64,000 bases of DNA, from NCBI RefSeq assembly GCF_001698225.1, contig NZ_CP016594.1, positions 2,852,001-2,916,000 on the forward strand, given 5' to 3'. The notes under the pieces were generated by a model that ran no database searches, was not told the DNA's origin, and worked only from the letters and a program-made list of their open reading frames with translations. The translations under genes and the position numbers were made by a program. The stretch's first letter is position 1, and every line of letters starts with the position of its first letter. Origin of the DNA: Gordonia terrae (GTDB lineage Bacteria > Actinomycetota > Actinomycetes > Mycobacteriales > Mycobacteriaceae). Below, one piece after another: positions 16,768 through 30,300 of this stretch.

Positions 16768-17671
16768 GGGCGAGGTCCCGCCATGCGAAGGCCGTCGAGG
16801 CAGCGGGATCGGTGTCCGCCTCGACGAGCATCCCGTACACCTCGGGCCGCCGGTCCCGCAGGTGGAACATCCCGGCCCGCATGGCGGTGAAGCTCTCCGC
16901 GATGTCCACGTCGGCGACGGCCAGACCGCTGCCGAGAAGCGTTGTGTCGAGGATGTTCCCACCGGGGTCGACGATCTTGGCGTTGCCCACATACCGCAGT
17001 GACCCGAAGGTGCCGCTCTGGTTGGCCGCGACCCAGAACACCTGATTCTCCAGGGCACGCGCGGTGTCGAAGAGGTTGAATCGGTAGGTCCAGCGGTCGT
17101 CTTGCAGGTTCGCTGCGGTCGCGGTGCGCGCTGCCGGCCAGGCGGACAGGCTCGCGATGATCTCGGCGCCCTTGAGTGCCATGATGCGAGCTGCTTCGGG
17201 AAAGGCCTTGTCGTAACAGATCTGGAGGCCGATCCGGCCGACGGGCGTGTCGAAGACGTCGTACCCCGTGCCCGATGAGTACGACATGTTCTCGCCGAGC
17301 GGTTGATGCACCTTGCGGTAGCTGCCGTAGATGCGGGTCCCGTCGAGGACGGCGGCCGCGTTGTAGCGGGTCTCACCGTCCTCGCCGAGCTCGCAGAACC
17401 CGATCGCCACCACCAGATCTCCGACGATGGACTGCACCCGAGCGATCTCGGGCCCGTCGAGGGAGATCGCCGGCGGCAACGACCGGGTGCTGTTCTTGCG
17501 GGTGTCGCCGTGGTTACCCAGGGACGACAGGTATCCGCCGATCGCCGCCTCCGGGAACACCAGGAAGTCGACGCCCCGCGTCCGTGCTTCGGCGACGTAC
17601 TGTTCGATCGTCGCGTAGTTCTGCTCGAGATCGCGGGTGAAGTTTGCCGCGACGGTTCCGATGGTGGTCAT
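16760..17671 (-). CDS. Nit6803-type nitrilase (Nit1C cluster)
   Basis: The 303-residue nitrilase has the full catalytic set visible: Glu in FLVFPEAAIGGYL, Lys in SYRKVHQP and Cys in LQICYDKAFPE, plus a second Glu in QPLGENM. Nitrilases convert a nitrile to the acid and ammonia. In Nit1C clusters this enzyme has been linked experimentally, in Pseudomonas, to assimilation of cyanide as a nitrogen source. The stop overlaps the start of the 0570 gene by 8 bp; upstream is the MSMEG_0572-type gene after a 55-bp gap. This is the active partner of the substituted paralogue at 11273-12121. Confidence 0.92.
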   Translation of the reverse strand: MTTIGTVAANFTRDLEQNYATIEQYVAEARTRGVDFLVFPEAAIGGYLSSLGNHGDTRKNSTRSLPPAISLDGPEIARVQSIVGDLVVAIGFCELGEDGETRYNAAAVLDGTRIYGSYRKVHQPLGENMSYSSGTGYDVFDTPVGRIGLQICYDKAFPEAARIMALKGAEIIASLSAWPAARTATAANLQDDRWTYRFNLFDTARALENQVFWVAANQSGTFGSLRYVGNAKIVDPGGNILDTTLLGSGLAVADVDIAESFTAMRAGMFHLRDRRPEVYGMLVEADTDPAASTAFAWRDLAHA

Positions 17672-17726
17672 GTGATTCCCGGAGTCGGTGGTCGGAAGAT
17701 GCTGGAAGGGAGGGTGATTGGTACCG

Positions 17727-18251
17727 TCAGACCATGTAGGTCGAGTTGATGATCGCGCCCTTGCGTGCGTAGTGGATGAGTGCGTCCTGGACGTCGAGCG
17801 GGTGTGCCGGGATGACGCCTTCGATCAGGTCCTCTTCACGTCCGCCGTGCAGCGCGAGGCCGAAGCGGCAGCAGAACACGGTGCCGCCTTCGGAGATGAA
17901 GGTCTCGAGCGAGTTGTTGATGTTCTGCTCGCCCGGGAATCCGGAGTCGCCGGTCGTCGGGAATCCCCGTGTGGCAAGGCAATTGATGGCACCGGGTCCG
18001 TAGAAGTACATGGCCGATTCGAAGCCCTTGCGGAGCGCGCGAGTAGCCTGCAGAACGGCGACGAACGACACCGACGACTCGTGGGCGATGCCGTGCACGA
18101 GCGTGAAGTACGACTCACCGTTCTCGGCCTGGTAGTCCGGGAAGATCTTGGTGCCGCCGTAGATGTTGGAGCCCTTGGGAAGTGAGGGGTGCGGGATCTC
18201 CGCCAGCGACGCGGCGATGTTCTCGGTGATGGTTTCGTCGAAAGAAGGCAC
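17727..18251 (-). CDS. MSMEG_0572/Sll0783-type nitrogen-starvation response protein
   Basis: The 174-residue protein starts at a GTG at 18251 preceded by AGGAG. The sequence (GSNIYGGTKIFPDYQAENG, FYGPGAINCLATRGFPTTG, GTVFCCRFGLALHGGRE) matches the well-conserved first protein of Nit1C clusters. Its Cys-Cys pair and the FGLALHGGREEDLIEGVIPA segment resemble a DsrE/MSMEG-type alpha-beta fold. No enzyme activity is assigned. As the first gene of the leftward cluster it should carry the cluster promoter upstream, in the A+T-richer stretch around 18360-18470. Confidence 0.9.
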   Translation of the reverse strand: MPSFDETITENIAASLAEIPHPSLPKGSNIYGGTKIFPDYQAENGESYFTLVHGIAHESSVSFVAVLQATRALRKGFESAMYFYGPGAINCLATRGFPTTGDSGFPGEQNINNSLETFISEGGTVFCCRFGLALHGGREEDLIEGVIPAHPLDVQDALIHYARKGAIINSTYMV

Positions 18252-18375
18252 AAGAACTCCTGGGATGGCGAGACGAGACAGTGTCTGATGGTCGGGCCGC
18301 CTGGCGGCTCGACGTGCGAGGGGGGATCGGGCATCATTGCCCTGAGTGGTTCGACCGGAGATCCGGTCTCATCGA

Positions 18376-18465
18376 GTAGCGATTGCTTGCTACGACACTC
18401 AGTTCACTCGCCATCGATTACCGAATGGTTTCCAGCGGAATAAAGAAACCGCGGATTCGCGTAAC
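18376..18465 (-). promoter_or_regulatory. candidate control region of the Nit1C cluster
   Basis: Upstream of the 0572-type gene is a visibly A+T-richer stretch. It contains an inverted repeat GTAGC-n8-GCTAC (18376-18393) and ATTAC-n6-GTTTC (18417-18432), which on the leftward strand reads GAAAC-n6-GTAAT. That spacing and sequence resemble the half-sites of the actinobacterial nitrogen regulator GlnR (GTnAC-n6-GnAAC). GAAAC (18445-18449) and GTAAC (18461-18465) lie nearby with less regular spacing. The match is partial and the assignment is a hypothesis. Confidence 0.35.
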
Positions 18466-18683
18466 ACGACCCTGGTCGGTCGACCGACACGCGCGGGACG
18501 GGCCGGGCAAGAAAATATCCGACGAACCGGTCGGGTCGGGGGTCTGACCGGTTCGTCGGACGAGACCCAGTGTATCCCTCGCCCCGCAGCACGGTCCATC
18601 GAGGTATCCGCAATTCTGTGACCTCTTGGATTGCAGATCCTTCATCGCTTCTTGCTCCATGAGGTGTGAGGAACCACCATGTG

Positions 18684-18738
18684 CTCCCTGAGGTGCGAGG
18701 AGCGAAAGCGACGAGCCACGAAGGGCGCCCGCAAGCCA
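18684..18738. repeat. family B dispersed repeat
   Basis: CCCTGAGGTGCGAGG, then GAGCGAAAGCGACGAGCCACG and AAGGGCGCCCGCAAG, upstream of the ZIP transporter gene. The same unit occurs at 19499-19556 and, shortened and iterated, within jetB (22340-22522). A degenerate half copy (TGAGGTGTGAGG) lies just before it. The surrounding 18466-18800 gap holds no gene that I can support. Confidence 0.75.
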
Positions 18739-18800
18739 CCACCACAACCTCCTGCGCGCCGCGCTCGCCATCGACCGCGACGCGGAGCAACCTTGACGTC

Positions 18801-19487
18801 ATGCTCACTGCAGTTCTCTACGGGCTCGCGACTGCCATACCCATCGCGGTCGGCGCTGCGATCGGTCTGCGCTGGAACCTGCCGAATCCGATCCTGGCGA
18901 CGCTGATGGCGTTCGGCGCAGGCACGATGATCGCGGCGGTGTCGACCGAACTCTTCGAACCCGCCTTCACCCAAGCCGGTACGGGTGTTGCGGCGGTCGC
19001 GCTCTTTTCCGGGACCGCGGTCTACGTCGTCGCCGACCGTCTCGTCGAGACCAAGCTCGGGTCGTCGGCGATCGGTCCCGCACTGATGATCGGTGTCTTC
19101 CTTGACGGTGTGCCGGAGAACACCGCGCTCGGCGTCTCGCTGACCGCGGGAGGCTCGCTCGTGCTGGTGGTGGCGATCGCGGTCGGCAACGTCCCGGAAG
19201 CGGTGAGCGGCGCGTCGTTGATGCGCCGCGAGCACGACGCCTCGGGCCGCTCGGCGCTCGCGATGTGGACGTTCACCGCCGTCGTCCTGGTTGCCGTCAC
19301 GGTGGGCGGTTACGCGATGGCGGATGCCATCCCGTCGACCGCGATCAGCGTCGTCCAGGCGTTCGCCGGCGGCGCGACGCTCGGTGTTCTCGCCAATTCA
19401 CTGATGCCGGAGGCCTACCGCGAAGGCGGGTGGTGGGTCGGCCTGGCAACCGCCGGTGGTTTCCTGCTCGCCTTCGTCCTCGGGTGA
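18801..19487 (+). CDS. ZIP-family metal transporter (variant motifs)
   Basis: From the ATG at 18801 the protein has 228 residues and about eight membrane helices (LTAVLYGLATAIPIAVGAAI onward), the ZIP/ZupT length and layout. The two metal-site motifs are altered. Where ZupT proteins have HNFPEG and HNIPEG, this has DGVPEN and GNVPEA, keeping the Pro-Glu but losing the histidines. It therefore may carry a different cation or work differently. The longer in-frame reading from 18666 passes through a family B repeat and is rejected as the start. It converges with the hydrolase gene. Confidence 0.82.
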   Translation: MLTAVLYGLATAIPIAVGAAIGLRWNLPNPILATLMAFGAGTMIAAVSTELFEPAFTQAGTGVAAVALFSGTAVYVVADRLVETKLGSSAIGPALMIGVFLDGVPENTALGVSLTAGGSLVLVVAIAVGNVPEAVSGASLMRREHDASGRSALAMWTFTAVVLVAVTVGGYAMADAIPSTAISVVQAFAGGATLGVLANSLMPEAYREGGWWVGLATAGGFLLAFVLG

Positions 19488-19498
19488 GCGTATTGACT

Positions 19499-19556
19499 GC
19501 TCCCTGAGGTGCGAGGAGCGCAAGCGACGAGCCACGAAGGGCGCCCGCAACCCACC
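19499..19556. repeat. family B dispersed repeat between convergent genes
   Basis: A second copy of CCCTGAGGTGCGAGG, GAGCGCAAGCGACGAGCCACG and AAGGGCGCCCGCAAC fills almost the whole 71-bp gap between the 3' ends of the ZIP gene and the hydrolase gene. The placement suggests the element settles at gene ends, where it may also form a hairpin that limits read-through. Confidence 0.75.
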
Positions 19557-19558
19557 CC

Positions 19559-20674
19559 TCAGTGCGTCTGCGCAGCCTCCGGATCGGCGGCCACGTGCCC
19601 GTCGGCCAATTCCGACAGCGCCCGGAACACACGTTTCGACGCCTCGGCCCACGGCATGAGGATGGGGAAGACGTGGAACATGCCGGGTTCTTCGATGGCG
19701 TGCGTGGGCACTTCCGATGTTTCGAGCCGTGCCGCGAAGTCGCGTATGCCGTCGCGGAACATCTCGCTGCCGCCCCAGCACACGAACGTCGGCGGGAACC
19801 ACGACGGATCGGGTTCACCGTTGATCGGCGACACCCGCGCATCGTTCGGCTGGACACCGTGCAGGTACGGCGTGACCGGGATGCTCCACGGGAGGATGTC
19901 GTAGGGCGCGTTGTCGGTGATGGACGGGTGGTCGAGGTCGAGGTCGATCTCCGGCGAGAACAGCGCGAGTGCGCCCGGACGCGGCAGGTCGTGGTCCCGA
20001 AGGTAGGCCACCAGCGACGCCGCGAGCCCACCACCACCGGAGTCGCCGGCGACGATGATGTGGTCGGGGTCGACGCCGCGTCCCAGGAGTCCGCGATAGA
20101 CGTCAGCGGCGTCGTGAACGCCTGCGGGGAAGGGGAATTCGGGGGCCATCCGGTAGTCGGCGATGAACACCTCGTGGCCGGAGATCCGCACGAGCGATGA
20201 CGCGAACGCCGAATACATCATCGGCGAGGTGCCGATGTACCCGCCGCCGTGGAGGTACAGGATCGTGGCGCCGATCTCTTGCTTGTCGTCGCAGTCGTCG
20301 ACATAGGCGTCCGAGCTGGCCTTGGCACGACACCACAGCCCGGGCACGCCGCCGACGACGTCGTCGGTGAGTTCGACGCCGTCGGTCAGCTCGACGAAGG
20401 GCGGCATCACGACGCGGCACACGTCGTCGAGGATCTTCTCCATCGACCGGAACTCCTCGATCGGCAGTCCCATCGAGTAGCCCATGAACGCGCGGATGGT
20501 TTGCCGGGTGACCGACTGGCCGAGATTGTCGAGCAGCCCGGACGGGCCCGACCACGGCTTGCGGAACGGCACCCGTGCGAGGCCGTTGACCATGCTCTGC
20601 GCGAGTCCGACAACAGTCAGCGCGGTCACCGGCGCCGACGCGGTCTGGACCTCCGGACGATCAGCCATCACCAT
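19559..20674 (-). CDS. alpha/beta hydrolase, hormone-sensitive lipase family
   Basis: From the ATG at 20674 the protein has 371 residues. It carries the family IV/HSL oxyanion motif HGGG (LYLHGGGYIGTSP, about residue 150), the nucleophile motif GDSGGGG (about residue 225), and a C-terminal acid and His (CWGGSEMFRDG and PGMFHVFP). Such enzymes hydrolyse short-chain esters or lipids and are common in mycolic-acid bacteria. A second ATG at 20668 is also possible. The longer upstream reading lies in the divergent promoter region shared with jetA and is rejected. The N-terminal ~110 residues form a helical cap region. Confidence 0.87.
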   Translation of the reverse strand: MVMADRPEVQTASAPVTALTVVGLAQSMVNGLARVPFRKPWSGPSGLLDNLGQSVTRQTIRAFMGYSMGLPIEEFRSMEKILDDVCRVVMPPFVELTDGVELTDDVVGGVPGLWCRAKASSDAYVDDCDDKQEIGATILYLHGGGYIGTSPMMYSAFASSLVRISGHEVFIADYRMAPEFPFPAGVHDAADVYRGLLGRGVDPDHIIVAGDSGGGGLAASLVAYLRDHDLPRPGALALFSPEIDLDLDHPSITDNAPYDILPWSIPVTPYLHGVQPNDARVSPINGEPDPSWFPPTFVCWGGSEMFRDGIRDFAARLETSEVPTHAIEEPGMFHVFPILMPWAEASKRVFRALSELADGHVAADPEAAQTH

Positions 20675-20791
20675 GCCGCTCAGGGTAACGAGAGTGTCGA
20701 TGCCCGGCTGGACACGCGACCCACCGGGTGGGGCGGCAGCCGCCAGGCGTGGCAGACTACCCGGGTCCTCTAGTCCCCGAGATCCCCGTGA

Positions 20792-26631
<5,840 letters not shown>

Positions 26632-26737
26632 GCTTGCAATCAGTCTTGCGTAGTCGTTGTAGTAGTCGTCGCATCTCGCGAAACACGGGGTGGTCGCCGT
26701 GTCCGTTGCCGGCAGGGCAGCATCCGCGGGCGGGTAT

Positions 26738-27658
26738 CTAACCGACGTAGTTGAAGGACAGCGCGCACACAGATAGCAGTGCTTCGAGCTGCGGTTCGTC
26801 TGCACCGTCTGTCGCTGTGCGTTCGGAAAGTCCGCGCAGAAATCCATCTAGCTGTTCGGTCGCGACCTCCGTATAGTTCTCGCGTCCTTCTTGGAGCGCC
26901 AAGGACGGAATGAAAAACCGCTTGTCGAGCCGCCGCAGTTCGCGTAGTCGTTGAGCCGGGATACCAGGTTTTCGCGGACGGCCGCGATCTGAAAGACTCG
27001 ATATCTCGTCTGACGGAAGCGTAGGCAAATCAGGTCCAACTTCCTGGCGTCGCACTGCTGCTAGAGCATCGCGCAGCTGAATGCGGGTTGCCTCTCCGCG
27101 CGGTCCTGGTCCGTCAGGCGGGAGGATGAAGATGCTGGGCATATCGGGGGATCCACAGCCCGCCATCTTCTTCCAGAAAGATCTCCAGGCCCAATGTTGA
27201 AGGGCTACGGGTGACGTGAGCGTAGCTGTCTTTTGCATGACTCCAGGAGACAAATGGTCCAAGAGGTCACGGGCGAGACACACGTATGTCCAATTGCCGA
27301 ACCAGCGGCCTTCGGACCGCACGTACGCCAGGTCGGCCCGTCGCTCGGGACCCAGCCAACCGGAGGTCAGAAGGTCCCCGCGCCAGGGCGGCCGAGGGAA
27401 CACGTAGTACACCGGGAGACCTGATGCGCAGTACCTTCGCAACTGGCCGACGTCGATAATCGTCCTATGAGTTTCGTCGGCCTGAAGCTCTGGCACTTTC
27501 GTCTCAAGTAGGACTGCTTTGCCAGGAAGTGTCCCTAGATCTTCGACATGGATGTCCTCGCCGGAGGTCGGCCACCAAAGACCCCCCATCGGGAATCGAT
27601 GGCTGATGTACATGCTTGACCAGTGCTCGAACGTCTTCTCTGGCAGAGAGCGAACCAT
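26738..27658 (-). CDS. unknown protein with PD-(D/E)xK-like nuclease motifs, end of the defence operon
   Basis: I do not recognise the family of this 306-residue protein. The N-terminal third reads like a restriction-endonuclease fold: an acidic position in EDIHVEDLG, a strand with the ExK motif (AVLLETKVPE), then IDVGQLRRYCASGLPVYYVF, where the Gln/Arg helix and next strand fit. The middle contains several Trp-rich segments, and the C-terminal part has GRPRKPGIPAQRLRELRRLD. Base composition is lower in G+C than the jet genes. It converges with jetC across a 106-bp gap that contains nothing else I can see. It could be a nuclease of the operon; this is inference from motifs. Confidence 0.6.
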   Translation of the reverse strand: MVRSLPEKTFEHWSSMYISHRFPMGGLWWPTSGEDIHVEDLGTLPGKAVLLETKVPELQADETHRTIIDVGQLRRYCASGLPVYYVFPRPPWRGDLLTSGWLGPERRADLAYVRSEGRWFGNWTYVCLARDLLDHLSPGVMQKTATLTSPVALQHWAWRSFWKKMAGCGSPDMPSIFILPPDGPGPRGEATRIQLRDALAAVRRQEVGPDLPTLPSDEISSLSDRGRPRKPGIPAQRLRELRRLDKRFFIPSLALQEGRENYTEVATEQLDGFLRGLSERTATDGADEPQLEALLSVCALSFNYVG

Positions 27659-27789
27659 GCCGGAAATGATAGGTGCTAGCGCAGGTTAGGGCTGCAACTC
27701 TGTGACGGACTCGCTCGCACAAGTGCTGACCCCAACATGCAGATGAGCATCAAGTATGGATTGTCATAGGCACTACCGGCTATCCGCGG

Positions 27790-28020
27790 TCATATGAGGT
27801 CGCGGCGAATGATCTCCACCAGCTTCTGTGCCGTCTCTGCGTCCAGTTCGATAACCTGGCTCGGCTTAGGCCCCGATTTCCGCATGTCAGACCCGTATGT
27901 CGTGATCTTGAGAATCTTTCCTCGATCGGGGTCGTCCACGACGACGTACGTTCCGTCGACTTCCGACTGTGGCGGCCGACCGCCGCCCTTCCCACGCTCC
28001 AGCGATCTGATGAGTGCCAT
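27790..28020 (-). CDS. small protein of unknown function (76 residues)
   Basis: From the ATG at 28020, with AGGA a few bases upstream, the protein is basic at its start (RSLERGKGGGRPPQSE), then a beta-rich core (GTYVVVDDPDRGKILKITTY) and an acidic helical end (ELDAETAQKLVEIIRRDLI). It lies 39 bp after the UvrD-like gene and is followed by a ~130-bp gap without a visible gene. Because the helicase upstream carries a ParE/RelE-like domain, an antitoxin-like or accessory role is possible but not shown. An ATG six bases earlier (28026) is an alternative start. Confidence 0.65.
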   Translation of the reverse strand: MALIRSLERGKGGGRPPQSEVDGTYVVVDDPDRGKILKITTYGSDMRKSGPKPSQVIELDAETAQKLVEIIRRDLI

Positions 28021-28059
28021 TCGCATCCTTCGTTCTTGTTCGTAGCTGCTCGGAGCTCC

Positions 28060-30300
28060 CTATACGGCGTTTGCGGCGAGCAACTCCGACCGCGTCCCGC
28101 TCCAGGTCACCACAAGCTCATCCCGCGCTCTCGACGCTGCGACGTACAGAAGCGACCGCTCGCGCAGCAACGCCTCTGCCTTCTCTTCTTCTGGAACCGA
28201 ACGGAGTGTCGCCGCCGACGGCACGTGCCCGGCGTCGACGCCGGCGAGGACCACCCGTGAAAATTCCATGCCCTTCGATCGGTGCATCGTCAGCACCTGC
28301 ACGTACCCAGAGGACGCGGGGTTGCTGTCCAGCGCGCGCGCCTCAACTCCTCGTTCGCCAAGTGCGCGTACAAACTGACTCCGGTCGTTCTGCCCTCGTG
28401 TCAGCACGGCAATCGTGGATTTGTCTACGCCCTCGTCGATCCACGCCTGTACAAGTTCGGCAACCCTGTCGAGTTCGTCTCCAGCAGAACTACATTCGAC
28501 GAGGCGCGGATTGGGCCCCAACCGTGCGGACCTGTACTCATCTGTCGACTCCTCGCCCTGTTCGAGATCCTTGTACTCGGCCCCTGACAGGATGCTGACC
28601 GCGAAGTGCAGGTTCTGGGCCGTCGTGCGATAGTTCAGTGTCAGTCGCCGCGCCCGGCCAACGATCTTGATTCCGAACTTTGACAGGACGACCGGTTGGC
28701 CGTAGATCCGCTGGTGCGAGTCCTCGGCGATGAAGAGGTCATTGCGACCTTCCGCGACTAATGCTCGCAAGAGAGCCCAGTGGGCCGCATGGAGATCCTG
28801 GGCCTCGTCTACAAGCACATGGTCAGCGACGAAACCGTGCTCCGACTCGGCGCGGAGTCGAAGGTGCTCGGCAGCCACGGAGAGGACCTCCGGGAAGCTG
28901 AGGCTGCCATCGACTCGCTCCTGACGGCGGAATGCTTCGACCAACTTCCACACGGCGATACGCTGTGGCCGGCTCAGCCTCACGCCGCGTCCAGGGCGAG
29001 GAACCTTCGCGTACTGTTCGAGTGTTGTCGTCCGATTCGCCAGAACGACCGACACGTACTCGTTTTCGAGGAAGCCGGGTGTCGCGAGTTTGGTATCTAG
29101 CCCGCTACTGACGGACTGCACCACATCGCGCCAGACCTTGTCGGAGTTCGTCCGGTTGTGTGTCAACTCTGCACCTCGGTAGCCGAGGACGCGTTCAGCA
29201 GCGCCCGCGATGTCACCGGCGTGACTGAGGACCGAGTTTCCGAGCGCGTCGATACCGCTCACGTAGACGCCGCGCTCGCCAAGTCGTTCGGCGAGAACGA
29301 CTTTGGGGTCAAGCGTCTTGAGTGCGGCTTTGAGGTCCGCAGCGAGAGTTCTGTTGTAGGTCGTCAGGACAATACGCGCGTCCGGGTTGAGGTTCGCAAG
29401 ATGTCGTGCGCGATGAATCGCCACGACGGTCTTCCCCGTGCCTGCACCGCCTGACAAGCGAAACGGCCCGCTGAAGTCTTTCGCGACGTACTTCCGCTGT
29501 TCGGGGTGCAAGAAGGTGCGCCACGCCGCAAAGTCGCCACCTTCGATGATCCGGCGGAGCTCCTCGTCATCCTCGACGAACGTGAACTGCATCTTGGAGG
29601 CCGGTTGTTCGAGCGCTTTGAGGATCTTCTGGTCCTCATCAAGGTCGCTATCAACATCGGTCTCGGTGAAGCCGTGCTTCTCGCGAATGGTGTCGATATG
29701 TAGACCAGTTGCCAAGTCGAGGAGGGCGCTGCCCTGCCACCCGACCGCGTTGGCCGCGATATCCACCAGGACGTCTTCGCTCGACGCAGCGAGGGCCCGT
29801 TCCGCCAGCTCGGAATCCAGACCAAGTCGTTCGGTGAGATCCGAGAGACTGAACCGCTCAGCGAGGTAAGGCTTCGCCTCCGCTCGCACAGCGCGGTCAA
29901 GCTCGCCTTTCGGGTCCGGAACAACCGTGCGCTTCTTACGATCGTCCTCGCCGTCGAGTTCCCCGATGATCCCTTCTAGGACTCCGTTGATGGGGTTGAC
30001 TCGAAGCTGCGATCGCTCAGCCAGCTTGTTTGCGTCATCGTGTGGCCACGTCCCCATGTAGATGAATGTGGGGTCGTCGCCAAGCTTGTCGTCAACTTTA
30101 AATAGGATCGCCCGAAAGTTGAGATCGACTCGTCCGGTGCGCACCCGAGGGTCGATGGCTCCGTTGAGGGGTTCGATGTGAAGGCCAGGGGCGGTGTGAT
30201 CCGCTGAGAGCTTCTCGATGAAGGCCCAGACCTTATCCTTGATGGTCTTGTCGAGCTTCTTCATCGCCTTCGTGTTCGACGCTATGACCAAGTTCGCCAT
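28060..30300 (-). CDS. UvrD-like SF1 helicase with N-terminal ParE/RelE-like domain
   Basis: In this 746-residue protein residues ~1-110 resemble a RelE/ParE fold (LDKTIKDKVWAFIEKLSADH, then RVDLNFRAILFKV and FIYMGTWPHDDANKLAE). A helicase follows: Walker A GGAGTGKTVVAIHRARHLA (about residue 290), DEAQDLHAAHW (about 500), the UvrD motif MHRSKGMEFSRVVLAGVDAG (about 680) and YVAASRARDELVVTWSG at the end. Such 3'-5' helicases unwind or translocate on DNA. Its ATG follows the stop of the giant helicase with no gap (TAG then ATG), so it belongs to the same operon and probably the same defence system. Confidence 0.85.
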   Translation of the reverse strand: MANLVIASNTKAMKKLDKTIKDKVWAFIEKLSADHTAPGLHIEPLNGAIDPRVRTGRVDLNFRAILFKVDDKLGDDPTFIYMGTWPHDDANKLAERSQLRVNPINGVLEGIIGELDGEDDRKKRTVVPDPKGELDRAVRAEAKPYLAERFSLSDLTERLGLDSELAERALAASSEDVLVDIAANAVGWQGSALLDLATGLHIDTIREKHGFTETDVDSDLDEDQKILKALEQPASKMQFTFVEDDEELRRIIEGGDFAAWRTFLHPEQRKYVAKDFSGPFRLSGGAGTGKTVVAIHRARHLANLNPDARIVLTTYNRTLAADLKAALKTLDPKVVLAERLGERGVYVSGIDALGNSVLSHAGDIAGAAERVLGYRGAELTHNRTNSDKVWRDVVQSVSSGLDTKLATPGFLENEYVSVVLANRTTTLEQYAKVPRPGRGVRLSRPQRIAVWKLVEAFRRQERVDGSLSFPEVLSVAAEHLRLRAESEHGFVADHVLVDEAQDLHAAHWALLRALVAEGRNDLFIAEDSHQRIYGQPVVLSKFGIKIVGRARRLTLNYRTTAQNLHFAVSILSGAEYKDLEQGEESTDEYRSARLGPNPRLVECSSAGDELDRVAELVQAWIDEGVDKSTIAVLTRGQNDRSQFVRALGERGVEARALDSNPASSGYVQVLTMHRSKGMEFSRVVLAGVDAGHVPSAATLRSVPEEEKAEALLRERSLLYVAASRARDELVVTWSGTRSELLAANAV

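Noticed and set aside
18666..18800. Upstream start for the ZIP transporter giving 273 residues
   Set aside because: The added residues come from a family B repeat and precede the first membrane helix without any signal.
26738..27658. jetD in inverted position
   Set aside because: The protein has no Toprim or DUF3322-type features and is only 306 residues; the motifs fit PD-(D/E)xK better.
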